Assembly: GCA_003157445.1 (NCBI GenBank)
Contig: PMJN01000498.1
Span: forward strand, 12,042-31,989
Reading direction: 5' to 3'
Length of the DNA stretch: 19,948 nt
Origin: Micrococcales bacterium
GTDB taxonomy: Bacteria; Actinomycetota; Actinomycetes; Actinomycetales; Dermatophilaceae
The notes below the pieces were generated by a model that saw only the letters and a program-made list of their open reading frames with translations, ran no database searches and had not been told where the DNA came from. Shown one piece after another: positions 7,386 to 17,921 of this stretch. The translations under genes were made by a program, and so were the position numbers. Within the stretch, counting starts at the first letter, position 1; each line of letters begins with the position of its first letter.

Positions 7386-7406
7386 AGACTTGAGAAGGAG
7401 CCGGAC

Positions 7407-8517
7407 GTGACCGCGACAACCTCTATCAGCTTCTGCGACACGACGCTGCGAGACGGCCAGCAGGCGGCTGGGGTGGCCTTCTCCGTCGATGACGCCGTGG
7501 ATATCGCGCTCGCCCTGGATGCAGCCGGGGTGGACCAGATCGAGGCGGGGATTCCGGCCGCTGGCGCCCACGGGGCACAGACGGTGGCTGCGGTACTTCA
7601 GCTGAACCTCAAGGCCACCGTGTCCGCCTGGTGCCGGTGCCGGCTCGAGGATGTGGATGCTGCCCGCGCGGTGGGGGCTGCGGACCTGCACATCGCGGTA
7701 CCCGCCTCCGACTTGCATATCGGCCAGCTCCTGGGCATCGACCGAAAGGAGATGCTGTCCCGGGCTGTGGCTGTGGTGGCATACGCCCTGGAGCACAGCG
7801 CCTCCGTGAGCGTGGGGCTGGAGGACGCCTCCCGCGCAGATGAGGGCTTCCTGGTCGATCTTGGCGGCCGACTGAGCGAGCTCGGGGTACGGCGGTTCCG
7901 GTACGCCGATACGGTCGGGGTGCTTGAGCCGATCGGTGCGCTGGAGCGACTGCGACGGCTCACCAGGCAGCTGCCGGCCGAGTGGGAGATGCACGCTCAC
8001 AACGACTTCGGGCTGGCGACCGCCAACACGCTGGCCGCCCTGCAGGCAGGATTCAGCTGGGCCAGCACCACCGTCAGCGGGATCGGGGAACGGGCTGGGA
8101 ACGCATCCTTCGCCGAGGTGGCCATGGCGGCCCGGTACCTGTGCGGACGCACGCTGAACCTGAACGCCGCTGAGCTGCCCGCTCTGGCAACTCTGGTCGC
8201 CCGCGCCAGCGGCATCCCCGTGCCGGCCTGTGCTCCTGTCGTCGGAAGCCGTGCGTTCGCCCACGAAAGCGGCGTGCACGTGGACGGGACGCTCAAGGCG
8301 TCGCGCGCCTACGAGCCATATGACCCGGCCGACATCGGCGTTCGCCGCCGCCTGGTGCTCGGCGCACAGTCGGGCCGCGCCTCGCTGCGGGCTGCTGCGG
8401 CGGCCTTCGACCTTGACGTCACTGAGGAGGAACTCGTCGCACTGGTGGAGGTGGTGCGTAGCTCGGCCGTTCCGGGAGGCCGGTCGCTGGCCGGCTCCCG
8501 AAGCCGTCATCAGGTGC

Positions 8518-8528
<11 letters not shown>
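7407..8528 (+). CDS. nifV: homocitrate synthase NifV
   Basis: NifV condenses acetyl-CoA with 2-oxoglutarate to give homocitrate, the organic ligand of the iron-molybdenum cofactor. The 373-residue protein is a DRE-TIM metallolyase: FCDTTLRDGQQ (9-19) supplies the Asp/Arg active site, HAHNDFG (196-202) is the metal-binding HxH, and GIGERAGNAS is the conserved glycine-rich loop. There is no C-terminal regulatory domain of the leucine-sensitive isopropylmalate synthase type, and the length fits NifV. The GTG at 7407 is preceded by GAAGGAG. Its position as first gene of the operon, ahead of nifH, supports NifV over a lysine-pathway homocitrate synthase. Its TAA stop lies in the loop of the first hairpin repeat. 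Confidence 0.93.
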
Positions 8529-9518
<990 letters not shown>

Positions 9519-9537
9519 CCGGCATCGCTGTTCTCTG

Positions 9538-9554
9538 CCTGCGCGTCCCGCAGG
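9538..9554 (+). promoter_or_regulatory. stem-loop between nifH and nifD
   Basis: CCTGCG (9538-9543) pairs with CGCAGG (9549-9554) around a five-base loop, about 20 bases after the nifH stop. No T-run follows, so read-through into nifD is expected. Stem-loops at this junction in other diazotrophs help leave more nifH than nifDK message; that role here is inference. Confidence 0.4.
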
Positions 9555-9613
9555 TCCAGAGGGCTCCTTCACGTGCACGCCCCCCAGTTCCTTAGCCCAG
9601 AAGGGTGTTTCGC

Positions 9614-11140
9614 ATGACCATCAGCAACGAGAACCCGGCGGTCGCCGCCGGGGCACCACCCCCCACGAAAGGTGACGTGCAGGAGCTCATCGACGGCGTC
9701 CTCGCGGCCTATCCCGCCAAGGCGCGCAAGCTGCGGAGCAAGCACGTCAAGCCAAACGACCCCAGCGGCACCGACGAGCAGTGCGCGGTCAAGGCCAACA
9801 TCAAGTCCCGGCCCGGGGTGATGACCCCCCGCGGCTGCGCGTATGCCGGCTCCAAGGGCGTGGTCTGGGGTCCGGTCAAGGACATGGTGCACCTCAGCCA
9901 CGGTCCTATCGGCTGCGGTCAGTACTCCTGGGGCGGGCGGCGCAACTACGCCACCGGTACGCCCGGCATCGACAACTTCGTCAACTTCCAGTTCACCAGC
10001 GACTTCCAGGAGAAGGACATCGTCTTCGGCGGCAACAAGAAGCTCGCCAAGATCACCGAGGAGATCGCAGGGCTCTTCCCTCTGGCCCGGGGGATCTCCG
10101 TGCAGTCGGAGTGCCCGGTGGGGCTGATCGGCGACGACATCGAGGCGGTCGCCAAGGAGCAGGGCGAGGCTCTGGACCTTCCGATCGTCCCGGTGCGCTG
10201 CGAAGGATTCCGCGGCGTCAGCCAGTCCCTCGGCCACCACATCGCCAACGACGCGATCCGGGACTTCCTGTTGGGCACCAAGGAGCCTGAGGTGGAGACC
10301 GGGCCTTACGACGTCGCGTTGATGGGCGACTACAACATCGGCGGGGACGCCTGGGCGTCGCGGCGAATCCTGGAGGACATGGGGCTGCGCGTGATCGCGC
10401 AGTGGTCCGGTGACGGCACGATGCAGGAGCTGGCCAGCGCGCACCGCGCCAAGCTCAGCCTACTGCACTGCTACCGGTCGATGAACTACATCTGCACCAC
10501 CCTTGAGCAGGAGTACGGAATCCCCTGGGAGGAGTACAACTTCTTCGGGCCCACCAAGATCATCGAGAGCATGCGGCGGATCGCCGAGTACTTCGATGAC
10601 TCCATCCGGGAGAAGACCGAGGCTGCGATCGCCCGATATGAGCCGTACTTCGCCGATGTCCAGGCGCGCTACGGCCCCCGGCTGGCGGGCAAGAAGGTCA
10701 TGCTCCTGATCGGCGGTCTGCGACCGCGGCACACGATCGGAGCCTACGAGGACCTCGGCATGCAGGTCATCGGCACCGGGTTCGAGTTCGCCCACAAAGA
10801 GGACTACGTCAAGACCTCCAAGGAGCTCGGCGAGGCGGTGCTCATCTACGACGACCCCTCGTCCTACGAGCTGGAGGAGTTCACCCGCGCGCTGAAGCCG
10901 GATCTGGTGGGCGCGGGGGTCAAGGAGAAGTACGTCTATCACAAGATGGGAGTGCCGTTCCGGCAGATGCACTCGTGGGACTACAGCGGCCCCTACCACG
11001 GGGTCGAGGGGTTCGCGGTCTTCGCACGGGACATGGACACCACCATCAGCTCGCCAAGCTGGGACCTGTTCACCGCGCCATGGCAGGCATCCCAGCCTGC
11101 ACCGGCTGTGGCTGGCGCAGGGGTTGGTTCCGATGTCTGA
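9614..11140 (+). CDS. nifD: nitrogenase MoFe protein alpha chain NifD
   Basis: NifD with NifK forms the MoFe protein, where N2 is reduced at the iron-molybdenum cofactor. In this 508-residue chain the P-cluster cysteines are Cys75 ([10 protein letters not shown]), Cys101 ([10 protein letters not shown]) and Cys167 ([11 protein letters not shown]). The cofactor ligands are Cys286 ([10 protein letters not shown]) and His453 ([10 protein letters not shown]). All expected ligands are present. I chose the ATG at 9614, which follows AGAAGGG; a GTG three codons earlier (9605) overlaps that ribosome site. The C-terminus ends in an Ala/Gly-rich tail, and the last eight bases overlap the start of nifK, suggesting coupled translation for equal subunit amounts. 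Confidence 0.97.
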   Translation: MTISNENPAVAAGAPPPTKGDVQELIDGVLAAYPAKARKLRSKHVKPNDPSGTDEQCAVKANIKSRPGVMTPRGCAYAGSKGVVWGPVKDMVHLSHGPIGCGQYSWGGRRNYATGTPGIDNFVNFQFTSDFQEKDIVFGGNKKLAKITEEIAGLFPLARGISVQSECPVGLIGDDIEAVAKEQGEALDLPIVPVRCEGFRGVSQSLGHHIANDAIRDFLLGTKEPEVETGPYDVALMGDYNIGGDAWASRRILEDMGLRVIAQWSGDGTMQELASAHRAKLSLLHCYRSMNYICTTLEQEYGIPWEEYNFFGPTKIIESMRRIAEYFDDSIREKTEAAIARYEPYFADVQARYGPRLAGKKVMLLIGGLRPRHTIGAYEDLGMQVIGTGFEFAHKEDYVKTSKELGEAVLIYDDPSSYELEEFTRALKPDLVGAGVKEKYVYHKMGVPFRQMHSWDYSGPYHGVEGFAVFARDMDTTISSPSWDLFTAPWQASQPAPAVAGAGVGSDV

Positions 11141-12722
11141 GGCCACCGCCGGCCGGGCTGACTCCGGCAACCTTGACCTGCGCGGCGACGCTCTTCGGGT
11201 CCTGGACCACAACGAGCTGTTCGGTCTGCAGGAGTACGTCCAGCAGCACGCCGCCAAGCGGGAGCTGGAGGCGGCACCCTCGGACGAGGAGGTCGAGGCG
11301 ACGCTGGCCTGGTCGCGTGGGTGGGAGTACCGCGAGCTTAACTTCGCCCGAGAGGCAGTCGTCGTCAACCCGCTGAAAGCCTGCCAGCCGTTAGGCGCGG
11401 TGCTGGCAGCACTGGGCTTTGCCGGCACGCTGCCCTACGTGCACGGCTCGCAGGGGTGCGTCGCGTACTTCCGCAGCCACCTGTCCCGGCACTTCAAGGA
11501 GCCTGTGCCAGCCGTCTCATCCTCCATGACCGAGGATGCTGCGGTATTCGGCGGCCAGGCCAACCTGATCGAAGGCGTCGAGAACGCCCGTGCCCTCTAT
11601 CACCCGGACATGATCGCGATCAGTACAACCTGCATGGCCGAGGTCATCGGCGACGACGTCGGGATGTTCGTCGGCAGCGCCGAGCAGGCCGGAGCACTGC
11701 CGGTCGGCTTCCTGGCGCCGTACGCTAACACGCCGAGCTTCGTCGGATCCCACCTCACCGGCTACGACTCGATGCTCTACGCCATCCTGAGCCTTCTCAC
11801 CAAGGACGCGAGTCCTGATGCCGTGGTTGATCCCGCGGCCGGTTCCCGCCCCAGGATCAATGTCCTGCCCGGTTTCGACCCCTACGTCGGCAACGTGCGG
11901 GAGATCAGCAGGTTGCTCGATCAGCTCGGTGTCGACGTCACGGTGCTGGGCGACCACAGCGACACGCTGGACTCGCCGGCCGACGGGGACTACAAGCTGT
12001 ACCCCGGCGGAACTCCCCTGGCTGCCGTGACCGCAGCGCCGGGGGCCGTGGCGTCGCTACCGCTGCAGGCATTCTCCACCCGCCGGAGCCGCCAGTTGAT
12101 CAGGGACACCTGGGGGCAGCCAGTGCTCGACGTTGCGCCGCCGATCGGTATACGCAATACCGACGCCATGCTGATGGCTGTGGCCGAAGCCACCGGGACC
12201 GAAATCCCGGTCGAGGTGACAGCAGAGCGCGGGCGTGTGATCGATGCGATCACAGACTCCCACCCCTACGTGCATGGCAAGCGGGTAGCAGTCGCCGGCG
12301 ACCCGGACCTGGTGCTCGGCCTGCTCTCGTTCCTGCTCGAGCTAGGTGCCGAGCCCACGCACATCTTGTGCACGCCGGGCGACGCCGACTTCGAAGCGGC
12401 GGCCTACGAGCTGCTGCACGCTTCGCCCTACGGGGCGCACGCCACTATCTGGACCGGCAAGGACGCCTGGCACCTGCGGTCTCTGGTGCTCACCGAGCCG
12501 GTGGACCTGATCATCGGCCCGTCGTACCTGAAAGGGATCGCCCGCGAGGCGGACGTGCCCCTGGTGCGGTTCGGCTTCCCGGTCTTCGACCGCCACCACC
12601 TGCACCGGTACCCGATCATCGGGTACGCCGGTGCCCTCAACCTGCTCACCTGGATCGTGAACACCATCCTGGATGAGCTGGACCGCAAGGCGCCGGACTA
12701 CGGGCTGGACATTGTCCGGTGA
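11133..12722 (+). CDS. nifK: nitrogenase MoFe protein beta chain NifK
   Basis: NifK is the partner of NifD and shares the P-cluster at the subunit interface. The 529-residue protein has the three P-cluster cysteines: Cys84 ([11 protein letters not shown]), Cys109 ([13 protein letters not shown]) and Cys167 ([12 protein letters not shown]). The long N-terminal segment before residue 70 ([12 protein letters not shown]) is typical of class I beta chains, and the chain ends with the [20 protein letters not shown] helix. The ATG at 11133 overlaps the nifD stop by eight bases; a TTG three codons upstream is less likely. Its own stop overlaps the GTG of nifE in GTGA, so nifDKE are translated in chain. 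Confidence 0.97.
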   Translation: MSEATAGRADSGNLDLRGDALRVLDHNELFGLQEYVQQHAAKRELEAAPSDEEVEATLAWSRGWEYRELNFAREAVVVNPLKACQPLGAVLAALGFAGTLPYVHGSQGCVAYFRSHLSRHFKEPVPAVSSSMTEDAAVFGGQANLIEGVENARALYHPDMIAISTTCMAEVIGDDVGMFVGSAEQAGALPVGFLAPYANTPSFVGSHLTGYDSMLYAILSLLTKDASPDAVVDPAAGSRPRINVLPGFDPYVGNVREISRLLDQLGVDVTVLGDHSDTLDSPADGDYKLYPGGTPLAAVTAAPGAVASLPLQAFSTRRSRQLIRDTWGQPVLDVAPPIGIRNTDAMLMAVAEATGTEIPVEVTAERGRVIDAITDSHPYVHGKRVAVAGDPDLVLGLLSFLLELGAEPTHILCTPGDADFEAAAYELLHASPYGAHATIWTGKDAWHLRSLVLTEPVDLIIGPSYLKGIAREADVPLVRFGFPVFDRHHLHRYPIIGYAGALNLLTWIVNTILDELDRKAPDYGLDIVR

Positions 12723-14164
12723 CCGGGCAAGGTTCGCCTGGGCGCACCACGGTCCGCGTCGGCTCGGCAGCCGGCCGGGCCGACGCGGGGGGCGCCGAGA
12801 GCTGCAGCAGCGGAGAGTCGGCTCGCCGCCCGTCCTGCCCGCTGCCGACCCCGGGTGCAGCGTCCGGCGGCTGCGCCTACGACGGGTCGGCGATCACCCT
12901 GGTTCCGGTGGCCGACGTCGCTCACCTGGTCCACGGGCCGATCGGGTGCGTGGGCAACTCCTGGGAGACCCGGGGCAGTCTGTCCTCCGGGCCTACGCTG
13001 TACCGCCGGGCGTTCACCACCGCCATGGGTGAGCACGACGTCATCTTCGGCGGTGAGGCCAGGTTGCGTGAGGCAGTGCTCGACGTCGGCCGCCGTTTTC
13101 GGCCCGCGGCGGTGTTCGTCTACCTCACGTGTGTGCCAGCCCTTATCGGCGACGACGTGGAGGCGATCTGCCGCGACGCGGCCGCTGAGCTCGGGATCCC
13201 GGTCGTGCCGGTGCTCGCGGCCGGGTTCGCGGGCACCAAGAACGCAGGCAACCGCCTCGGCGGGGCAGCGCTGCTGACGCACGTCATCGGTACCGCAGAG
13301 CCGTCGTACACCACGGCATACGACGTCAACCTGATCGGCGAGTACAACATCGCCGGGGAGCTGTGGCAGATACAACCGCTGCTGGACCGCCTCGGCATCC
13401 GGGTTCTGTCCCGGATCAGCGGGGACGCGCGGTACGCCGAGCTGACCTGGGCGCACCGCGCCAAGGCCAGCATGGTGGTCTGCTCCCGGGCACTGCTCAG
13501 CCTGGCGGCCGACCTGCAGAGCCAGTACGGCGTGCCCTGGTTCGAGGGCAGCTTCTACGGAGTCCGCGCCACCAGCGAGGCGCTGCGCGGTTTTGCGCAG
13601 GTGCTGGGTGACCCGGAGCTCGCCGACCGTACCGAGGCGGTGGTCGCCGAGCAGGAGGCCCGGGTGGCGGCCCGGCTCACGCCATATCGGCAGCGCCTGG
13701 CCGGCGTGCGGGCGGTGCTCTACACCGGCGGGGTCAAGAGCTGGTCGATGGTCGCGGCACTGCAGGACACCGGCGTCGAGGTGGTCGCCACGGGCACCAC
13801 CAAGAGCAGCCCCGATGACGTCACCCGGATCCGAGGCCTGCTCGGGGCGGACGCCCAGCTGATCGAGGAAGGCAATCCCCGCGACCTGTTACGGATCGTC
13901 CGCGAGAGCGGCGCCACGCTACTGGCCGCCGGCGGCCGTAACAGGTACACAGCGATGAAGGGCCGGGTGGCCTTCCTCGACGTGAACCAAGAGCGCCACC
14001 AGGCCTATGCGGGGTACGACGGGGTCGTGGCCCTCGCCGCCGAGATCGACCGGATCCTGTCCAGCCCGGTCTTCGACCGGGTCCGCCGGCCGCCGCCCTG
14101 GGCTGCCGGCACCCCATCTCGCACACTGGACAACCCGCGGGTTCCCCTCGGGCTGGAGGGCTGA
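12719..14164 (+). CDS. nifE: FeMo-cofactor assembly scaffold NifE
   Basis: NifE with NifN forms the alpha2beta2 scaffold on which NifB-co is converted to the iron-molybdenum cofactor. The 481-residue protein is homologous to NifD. The conserved start of the core, GAASGGCAYDGS, contains Cys52; Cys77 lies in GPIGCVGNSW, Cys138 in VYLTCVPALIGDD, and Cys255 (MVVCSRALL) corresponds to the cofactor-ligand cysteine of NifD. The GPIGCVGNSWETRGSLSSGP stretch is diagnostic for NifE over NifD. The first 45 residues are variable and rich in Gly, Ala and Arg. The GTG start at 12719 shares GTGA with the nifK stop. The nifN start follows one base after its stop. Confidence 0.95.
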   Translation: MTGQGSPGRTTVRVGSAAGRADAGGAESCSSGESARRPSCPLPTPGAASGGCAYDGSAITLVPVADVAHLVHGPIGCVGNSWETRGSLSSGPTLYRRAFTTAMGEHDVIFGGEARLREAVLDVGRRFRPAAVFVYLTCVPALIGDDVEAICRDAAAELGIPVVPVLAAGFAGTKNAGNRLGGAALLTHVIGTAEPSYTTAYDVNLIGEYNIAGELWQIQPLLDRLGIRVLSRISGDARYAELTWAHRAKASMVVCSRALLSLAADLQSQYGVPWFEGSFYGVRATSEALRGFAQVLGDPELADRTEAVVAEQEARVAARLTPYRQRLAGVRAVLYTGGVKSWSMVAALQDTGVEVVATGTTKSSPDDVTRIRGLLGADAQLIEEGNPRDLLRIVRESGATLLAAGGRNRYTAMKGRVAFLDVNQERHQAYAGYDGVVALAAEIDRILSSPVFDRVRRPPPWAAGTPSRTLDNPRVPLGLEG

Positions 14165-14165
14165 G

Positions 14166-15482
14166 ATGGCCACCATCGTCGCGAGCTCCAAACCGGTGAC
14201 CGTGGACCCGCTGCGACACAGCGCCCCGCTGGGCGCCGTCCTCGCCTTTCTGGGAGTCGCCCGGTGCATGCCGCTGCTGCACAGCTCGCAAGGCTGCGCC
14301 GCGCTCGCGAAGGTGCTACTCACCCGGCACTTCCGGGAGACCATTCCCCTGCAGACAAGTGCCCTGAGCGAGATAACCACCATCCTGGGCAGTGGCGACA
14401 GCCTTCTTGCCGGCATTGACACCGTGGCTGACCGTCAGCAGCCAGAGCTTATCGCCGTCATCACCACCGGCCTCGTCGACGCTGCAGGGGAGGACGTCCG
14501 CCGAACCCTTCGGCTGCGAACTGCCGGGCCGCCCGTCGTACTCGCCGCCGTTTCCGACCTCGGCGGCGGCCTGGAGCAGGGCTATTGCGCCGCGGTCGAG
14601 GCGCTCATCGCAGAGCTCGCGCTGCCGCGGAACGGGGTTTCGATCGACGACCAGGTCACGCTCCTTCCCGGGCCGGTCCTTACCCCGCTCGACGTGGAAG
14701 AGCTGGCACGGACCGCGCAGGCTTTTGGCCTGCGCACTGTCGTCCTGCCCGATTCCTCCCGCTCGCTGGACGGTCACCTCGATGCCGACTGGGACCCACT
14801 GCTGAGCGGCGGAACTCCCCTGAGCGCGATCGCAGCCGCCGGCCGGTCGGCGGCGGTTCTGGCACTCGGCTCCGGTCTGGCAACCGCCGGCCGGATGCTC
14901 GCCGGACCCGAGGCATGGACGGTTCCCCACGCGGTTGGCCTGGATGCCAGCGATGCCCTCGTCGCACATCTCGCAGCCGTCGCCGGCAGGGAGGTGCCCG
15001 AAGCCCTGCGACACTGGCGCTCGCGACTCACCGACGGGCTGCTCGACGCGTCCGGGGTGCTGGCCGGCCGCCGGGTGGCACTCGCGCTCGAACCCGACCT
15101 GCTGTCCGGCGTCGCCGCCCTGCTTACTGAGGCCGGCTGCCACGTCGTCACCGCCATCACCCCCACCGCTTCCGACCACCTGGGTGCCATGCCGTGTGAC
15201 GAGGTGGTCATCGGTGACTTCGAAGACGCCGAAGACCGGACCCGTGACGGCGGCGCAGAGCTGCTGGTCGCCTCCAGTCACGGTGCCGCCGCGGCCCGCC
15301 GGCTCGGGATCCCGTTGCTCCGGCTCGGGTTCCCGGTCGTCGACCGGCTCGGGGCCCAACACCTGACGTCGGTGGGCTACCGGGGAAGCCTTCGGCTGCT
15401 GTTCGCCGCCGCCAATGAACTGCTCGCCGCCCGTGATCTCGCCCCGACTCCGCCAACCACCTCCCGGGAGGGACCATGCTGA
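14166..15482 (+). CDS. nifN: FeMo-cofactor assembly scaffold NifN
   Basis: NifN is the beta-type partner of NifE and is homologous to NifK. The 438-residue protein keeps the core DPLRHSAPLGAVLAFLG and the conserved LLHSSQGCAALAKVLLTRHF with Cys44, but has His-Ser where NifK has the first P-cluster cysteine. The motif FRETIPLQTSALSEITTILG is diagnostic for NifN. NifE and NifN together hold a 4Fe-4S pair instead of the P-cluster. The frame is open far upstream into nifE, but the ATG at 14166, with GGAGG just before it and one base after the nifE stop, is the natural start. The final seven bases overlap nifX. Confidence 0.94.
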   Translation: MATIVASSKPVTVDPLRHSAPLGAVLAFLGVARCMPLLHSSQGCAALAKVLLTRHFRETIPLQTSALSEITTILGSGDSLLAGIDTVADRQQPELIAVITTGLVDAAGEDVRRTLRLRTAGPPVVLAAVSDLGGGLEQGYCAAVEALIAELALPRNGVSIDDQVTLLPGPVLTPLDVEELARTAQAFGLRTVVLPDSSRSLDGHLDADWDPLLSGGTPLSAIAAAGRSAAVLALGSGLATAGRMLAGPEAWTVPHAVGLDASDALVAHLAAVAGREVPEALRHWRSRLTDGLLDASGVLAGRRVALALEPDLLSGVAALLTEAGCHVVTAITPTASDHLGAMPCDEVVIGDFEDAEDRTRDGGAELLVASSHGAAAARRLGIPLLRLGFPVVDRLGAQHLTSVGYRGSLRLLFAAANELLAARDLAPTPPTTSREGPC

Positions 15483-15862
15483 CCGCAGCCTTTGCCACAG
15501 CCGACGGCGTCCACGTCGATGCCCACTTCGGCATGTGCGCTCGCTTCGACATCTATGACATCACCGCGCAGAGCACGCAGCTGCGCGAGACCCGCACCGT
15601 CGCCACCAGCGACGCGGACAACGAGGACCACCGGCTGCAGGCGCGGCTCGACGCTCTGGCCGGCTGCGCCCTGGTGTGTGTTGCCAGCATCGGCCCGGCC
15701 GCGGCGTCGCGGGTGGTCAAGGCGCGCGTGCATCCGTTGAAGACCGCTCCGAGCACGACGATCGTCAGCACCCTGGATCGACTTCAGGTCGTCCTCCAGG
15801 GGTCCCCTCCACCCTGGCTGCGAAAGCTCCAGAACCCCACTCCCTCTGGAGGCCCAGCATGA
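15476..15862 (+). CDS. nifX: FeMo-cofactor carrier protein NifX
   Basis: NifX is a small protein that holds NifB-co or cofactor intermediates during transfer to NifEN. The 128-residue protein is a single NifX/NafY-like domain: AAFATADGVHVDAHFGMCAR at the N-terminus contains the conserved HFG (17-19), and CALVCVASIGPAAASRVV matches the family core. The C-terminal tail PPPWLRKLQNP is typical of NifX. The ATG overlaps the nifN stop by seven bases, and the stop overlaps the nifB start in ATGA. It is homologous to the C-terminal domain of the NifB encoded next to it. Confidence 0.92.
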   Translation: MLTAAFATADGVHVDAHFGMCARFDIYDITAQSTQLRETRTVATSDADNEDHRLQARLDALAGCALVCVASIGPAAASRVVKARVHPLKTAPSTTIVSTLDRLQVVLQGSPPPWLRKLQNPTPSGGPA

Positions 15863-17358
15863 TCCGTTCCCTGCCCCTCATGCCCCTGCTCGCTCCCACT
15901 GCTCCTGCGGGCGCCGGCTGCGCACGAAAAGGTAGCTGCGGACTGCCGAGCACCGGTCTTGACGAAGCAACCAGAGCCCGCGTCGCCACCCACCCCTGCT
16001 ACAACCAGGACGCCCACCAGTACTACGCCCGCATGCACCTGGCGGTCGCTCCCGGCTGCAACGTGCAATGCAACTACTGCAACCGCAAGTTCGACTGCGT
16101 GAACGAGAGCCGTCCCGGCGTCACCAGCCGGGTGCTGACTCCGCAGGAGGCGCTGGCCAAGGTGGCCTACGTGGCTGCCAAGGTGCCACAGCTTTCGGTC
16201 GTCGGCATCGCCGGCCCTGGAGACCCGCTGGCGAATGCCAAACGGACCTTCCACACCTTCGAGCTGATCGCCCGGGACTTCCCGGATCTACGGCTGTGCC
16301 TTTCGACCAACGGGCTGCGGCTGCCTGAGAACGTCGACCGCATCGTCAATCTGGGTATCGACCACGTGACGATCACGATGAACCACGTGGACCCGCAGGT
16401 TGGGGCCGGTATCTACGCCTGGGTGGCGCACGACGGTAGGAAGCTGACCGGCGTCGAGGCTGCGCAGGTGCTGCTCGACCACCAGATCGCGGGCTTGCGG
16501 GCTCTTGTGGCCGCAGGAGTGCTGGTGAAGATCAACTCGGTGATGATTCCTGGCATCAACGACACACACCTCCAGGAGGTGGCTCGCCTGGTCAAGGCCG
16601 AAGGGGCGTTCGTGCACAACGTCCTACCACTGATCTCCGAGCCCGAGCACGGCACGCAGTTCGGGCTCACCGGGCAGCGCGGACCGACGGCCAGAGAGCT
16701 GAAGGATCTGCAGGACACGTGTGAGGTTTCGGATGGTCCGGGCCTCATGCAGATCATGCGGCACTGCCGGCAGTGCCGCGCGGATGCGGTGGGGATGCTC
16801 GGCGCCGACGAGGGCGAAAGCTTCCCGCCGGAGCTGTACCTCGCTCAGGGGGTGGCCAACGAGCCCGAACAGCGCCAGGGCGTGCGTGCGGAGATCGAGC
16901 AGCGGCGAGCCGAGCTGGCGGTCCTGCGCGATGAACGGGGCATCGCGACCGACGGCGCAAAGCCCGAGGATGTCGTGCTGGTCGCCGTCGCCAGCACCGG
17001 CGGGGGGCGGGTAAATCAGCACTTCGGCCGGGCCGAGGAGTTCTGGATCTACGAGGCGGCACCCGGCTGGGCCCGGTTCGTGCAGGTCCGCAACGTCCGC
17101 CGGTTCTGCTCCGGACTGCTGGGCTGCGACGACGACCCCTCGGCGCTGGGCAAACTGGTGGAGATGCTCTCGGACTGCGCCGCCGTCATCACTGCCGATA
17201 CCGGGCCGCGCCCGCGGGAGGCGCTAGAAGAGGCAGGGATCTGCTGCATCACCGTCGGTGACGAGGCAGAGGGACCAGACTCGGTCGTCGAGGTGGCAGT
17301 CGAGGCCGCAGGCGTCGCACTGGTTCCGGCCGCAGCCGTGATGGCCGGAGTCGCGTGA
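15859..17358 (+). CDS. nifB: NifB, radical SAM FeMo-cofactor core synthase with NifX-like domain
   Basis: NifB builds NifB-co, the 8Fe-9S-C core of the nitrogenase cofactor, inserting carbide from S-adenosylmethionine. The 499-residue protein has HPCYNQDAHQYYARMHLAVA followed by the radical SAM motif CNVQCNYC, with Cys67, Cys71 and Cys74, then NRKFDCVNESRPGV. The radical SAM barrel spans about 45-330, with CRQC near 300 typical of NifB. A C-terminal NifX-like domain begins near residue 372 (VLVAVASTGGGRVNQHFGRA). The ATG at 15859 is preceded by TGGAGG and shares ATGA with the nifX stop; the frame is open upstream within nifX but without a better start. Its stop abuts the Nfu-like gene. Confidence 0.96.
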   Translation: MIRSLPLMPLLAPTAPAGAGCARKGSCGLPSTGLDEATRARVATHPCYNQDAHQYYARMHLAVAPGCNVQCNYCNRKFDCVNESRPGVTSRVLTPQEALAKVAYVAAKVPQLSVVGIAGPGDPLANAKRTFHTFELIARDFPDLRLCLSTNGLRLPENVDRIVNLGIDHVTITMNHVDPQVGAGIYAWVAHDGRKLTGVEAAQVLLDHQIAGLRALVAAGVLVKINSVMIPGINDTHLQEVARLVKAEGAFVHNVLPLISEPEHGTQFGLTGQRGPTARELKDLQDTCEVSDGPGLMQIMRHCRQCRADAVGMLGADEGESFPPELYLAQGVANEPEQRQGVRAEIEQRRAELAVLRDERGIATDGAKPEDVVLVAVASTGGGRVNQHFGRAEEFWIYEAAPGWARFVQVRNVRRFCSGLLGCDDDPSALGKLVEMLSDCAAVITADTGPRPREALEEAGICCITVGDEAEGPDSVVEVAVEAAGVALVPAAAVMAGVA

Positions 17359-17921
17359 TGAGCCAGCTTCTCGAAGTGAGTCAGTCGGCGCTCCGCACGC
17401 TCCAGGAGGTGCTGTCGCCGGCCGCTGCAGGAACCCCGGCTGTCCGCGTCTCTGCCCGCCTGGCCGACACCGGCACCCCCGCCTACGATCTGGCGCCGGC
17501 GGACGGTCCGGCCCCCGGCGACACCGTGATCGACCTGGATGGGCTGGTGGTCTACGTCGACCCGGGAAGCGCGCCGCTGGTGGCGGGCGTCCGGATCGAC
17601 CACCTGTCAACCCCTCGGGCCACCGGCTTCCTGTTCCGACCCTCGGACGTCGAGCTGGCCGAGCGGGTCAGGACCGCGCTGGAGACTGTGCGTCCGCAGC
17701 TGCAGGCTGACGGCGGGGATGTGGAGCTGGTCGAAGTGCGTGAGGCGCGTGCGGTGCTTGCGTTCCAGGGGAGTTGTGTGGGGTGCGGCATGGCCAGTAT
17801 GACCCTGACCCGGCTCCTGGAGCAGCACCTGCGAAAGGTGGTTCCCGAGCTGGTGGCGGTCACCGCCGAGACCGTTCGCCCTGCCGGCATCTCGATGCTC
17901 GAGCGATCAGCGGATCAGTGA
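17358..17921 (+). CDS. Nfu-type Fe-S carrier (degenerate A-type domain plus NifU C-terminal domain)
   Basis: The 187-residue protein has two parts. Residues 1-90 resemble an IscA/HesB A-type fold but contain no cysteine. Residues 98-172 are a NifU C-terminal domain with PQLQADGGDVELVEV and the cluster-binding pair Cys140 and Cys143 in GSCVGCGMAS. This layout matches NfuA, which carries a 4Fe-4S cluster between two subunits and delivers it to target enzymes. Here it probably feeds clusters to NifH, NifB or NifEN in place of full-length NifU, which is absent from the window. The ATG at 17358 sits in TGATG with the nifB stop; a GTG one codon earlier is an alternative. The stop shares GTGA with hesA. 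Confidence 0.85.
   Translation: MSQLLEVSQSALRTLQEVLSPAAAGTPAVRVSARLADTGTPAYDLAPADGPAPGDTVIDLDGLVVYVDPGSAPLVAGVRIDHLSTPRATGFLFRPSDVELAERVRTALETVRPQLQADGGDVELVEVREARAVLAFQGSCVGCGMASMTLTRLLEQHLRKVVPELVAVTAETVRPAGISMLERSADQ

Larger units (their letters stand above)
7016..7406. promoter_or_regulatory. divergent control region between moeZ and nifV
   Basis: This 391-base gap separates divergent transcripts and is visibly more AT-rich than the genes, particularly at 7240-7330. It holds the inverted repeats at 7103-7140 and 7197-7210, a candidate rightward promoter at 7261-7288, a weaker leftward one at 7092-7121, and two leader stem-loops at 7335-7385. I see no sigma-54 type -24/-12 site, consistent with the usual lack of sigma-54 in actinobacteria. 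No small gene is convincing here. Confidence 0.6.

Noticed and set aside
9569..11428. Two long minus-strand frames opposite nifD and nifK
   Set aside because: Antisense to unmistakable nitrogenase genes and with no recognisable motif.
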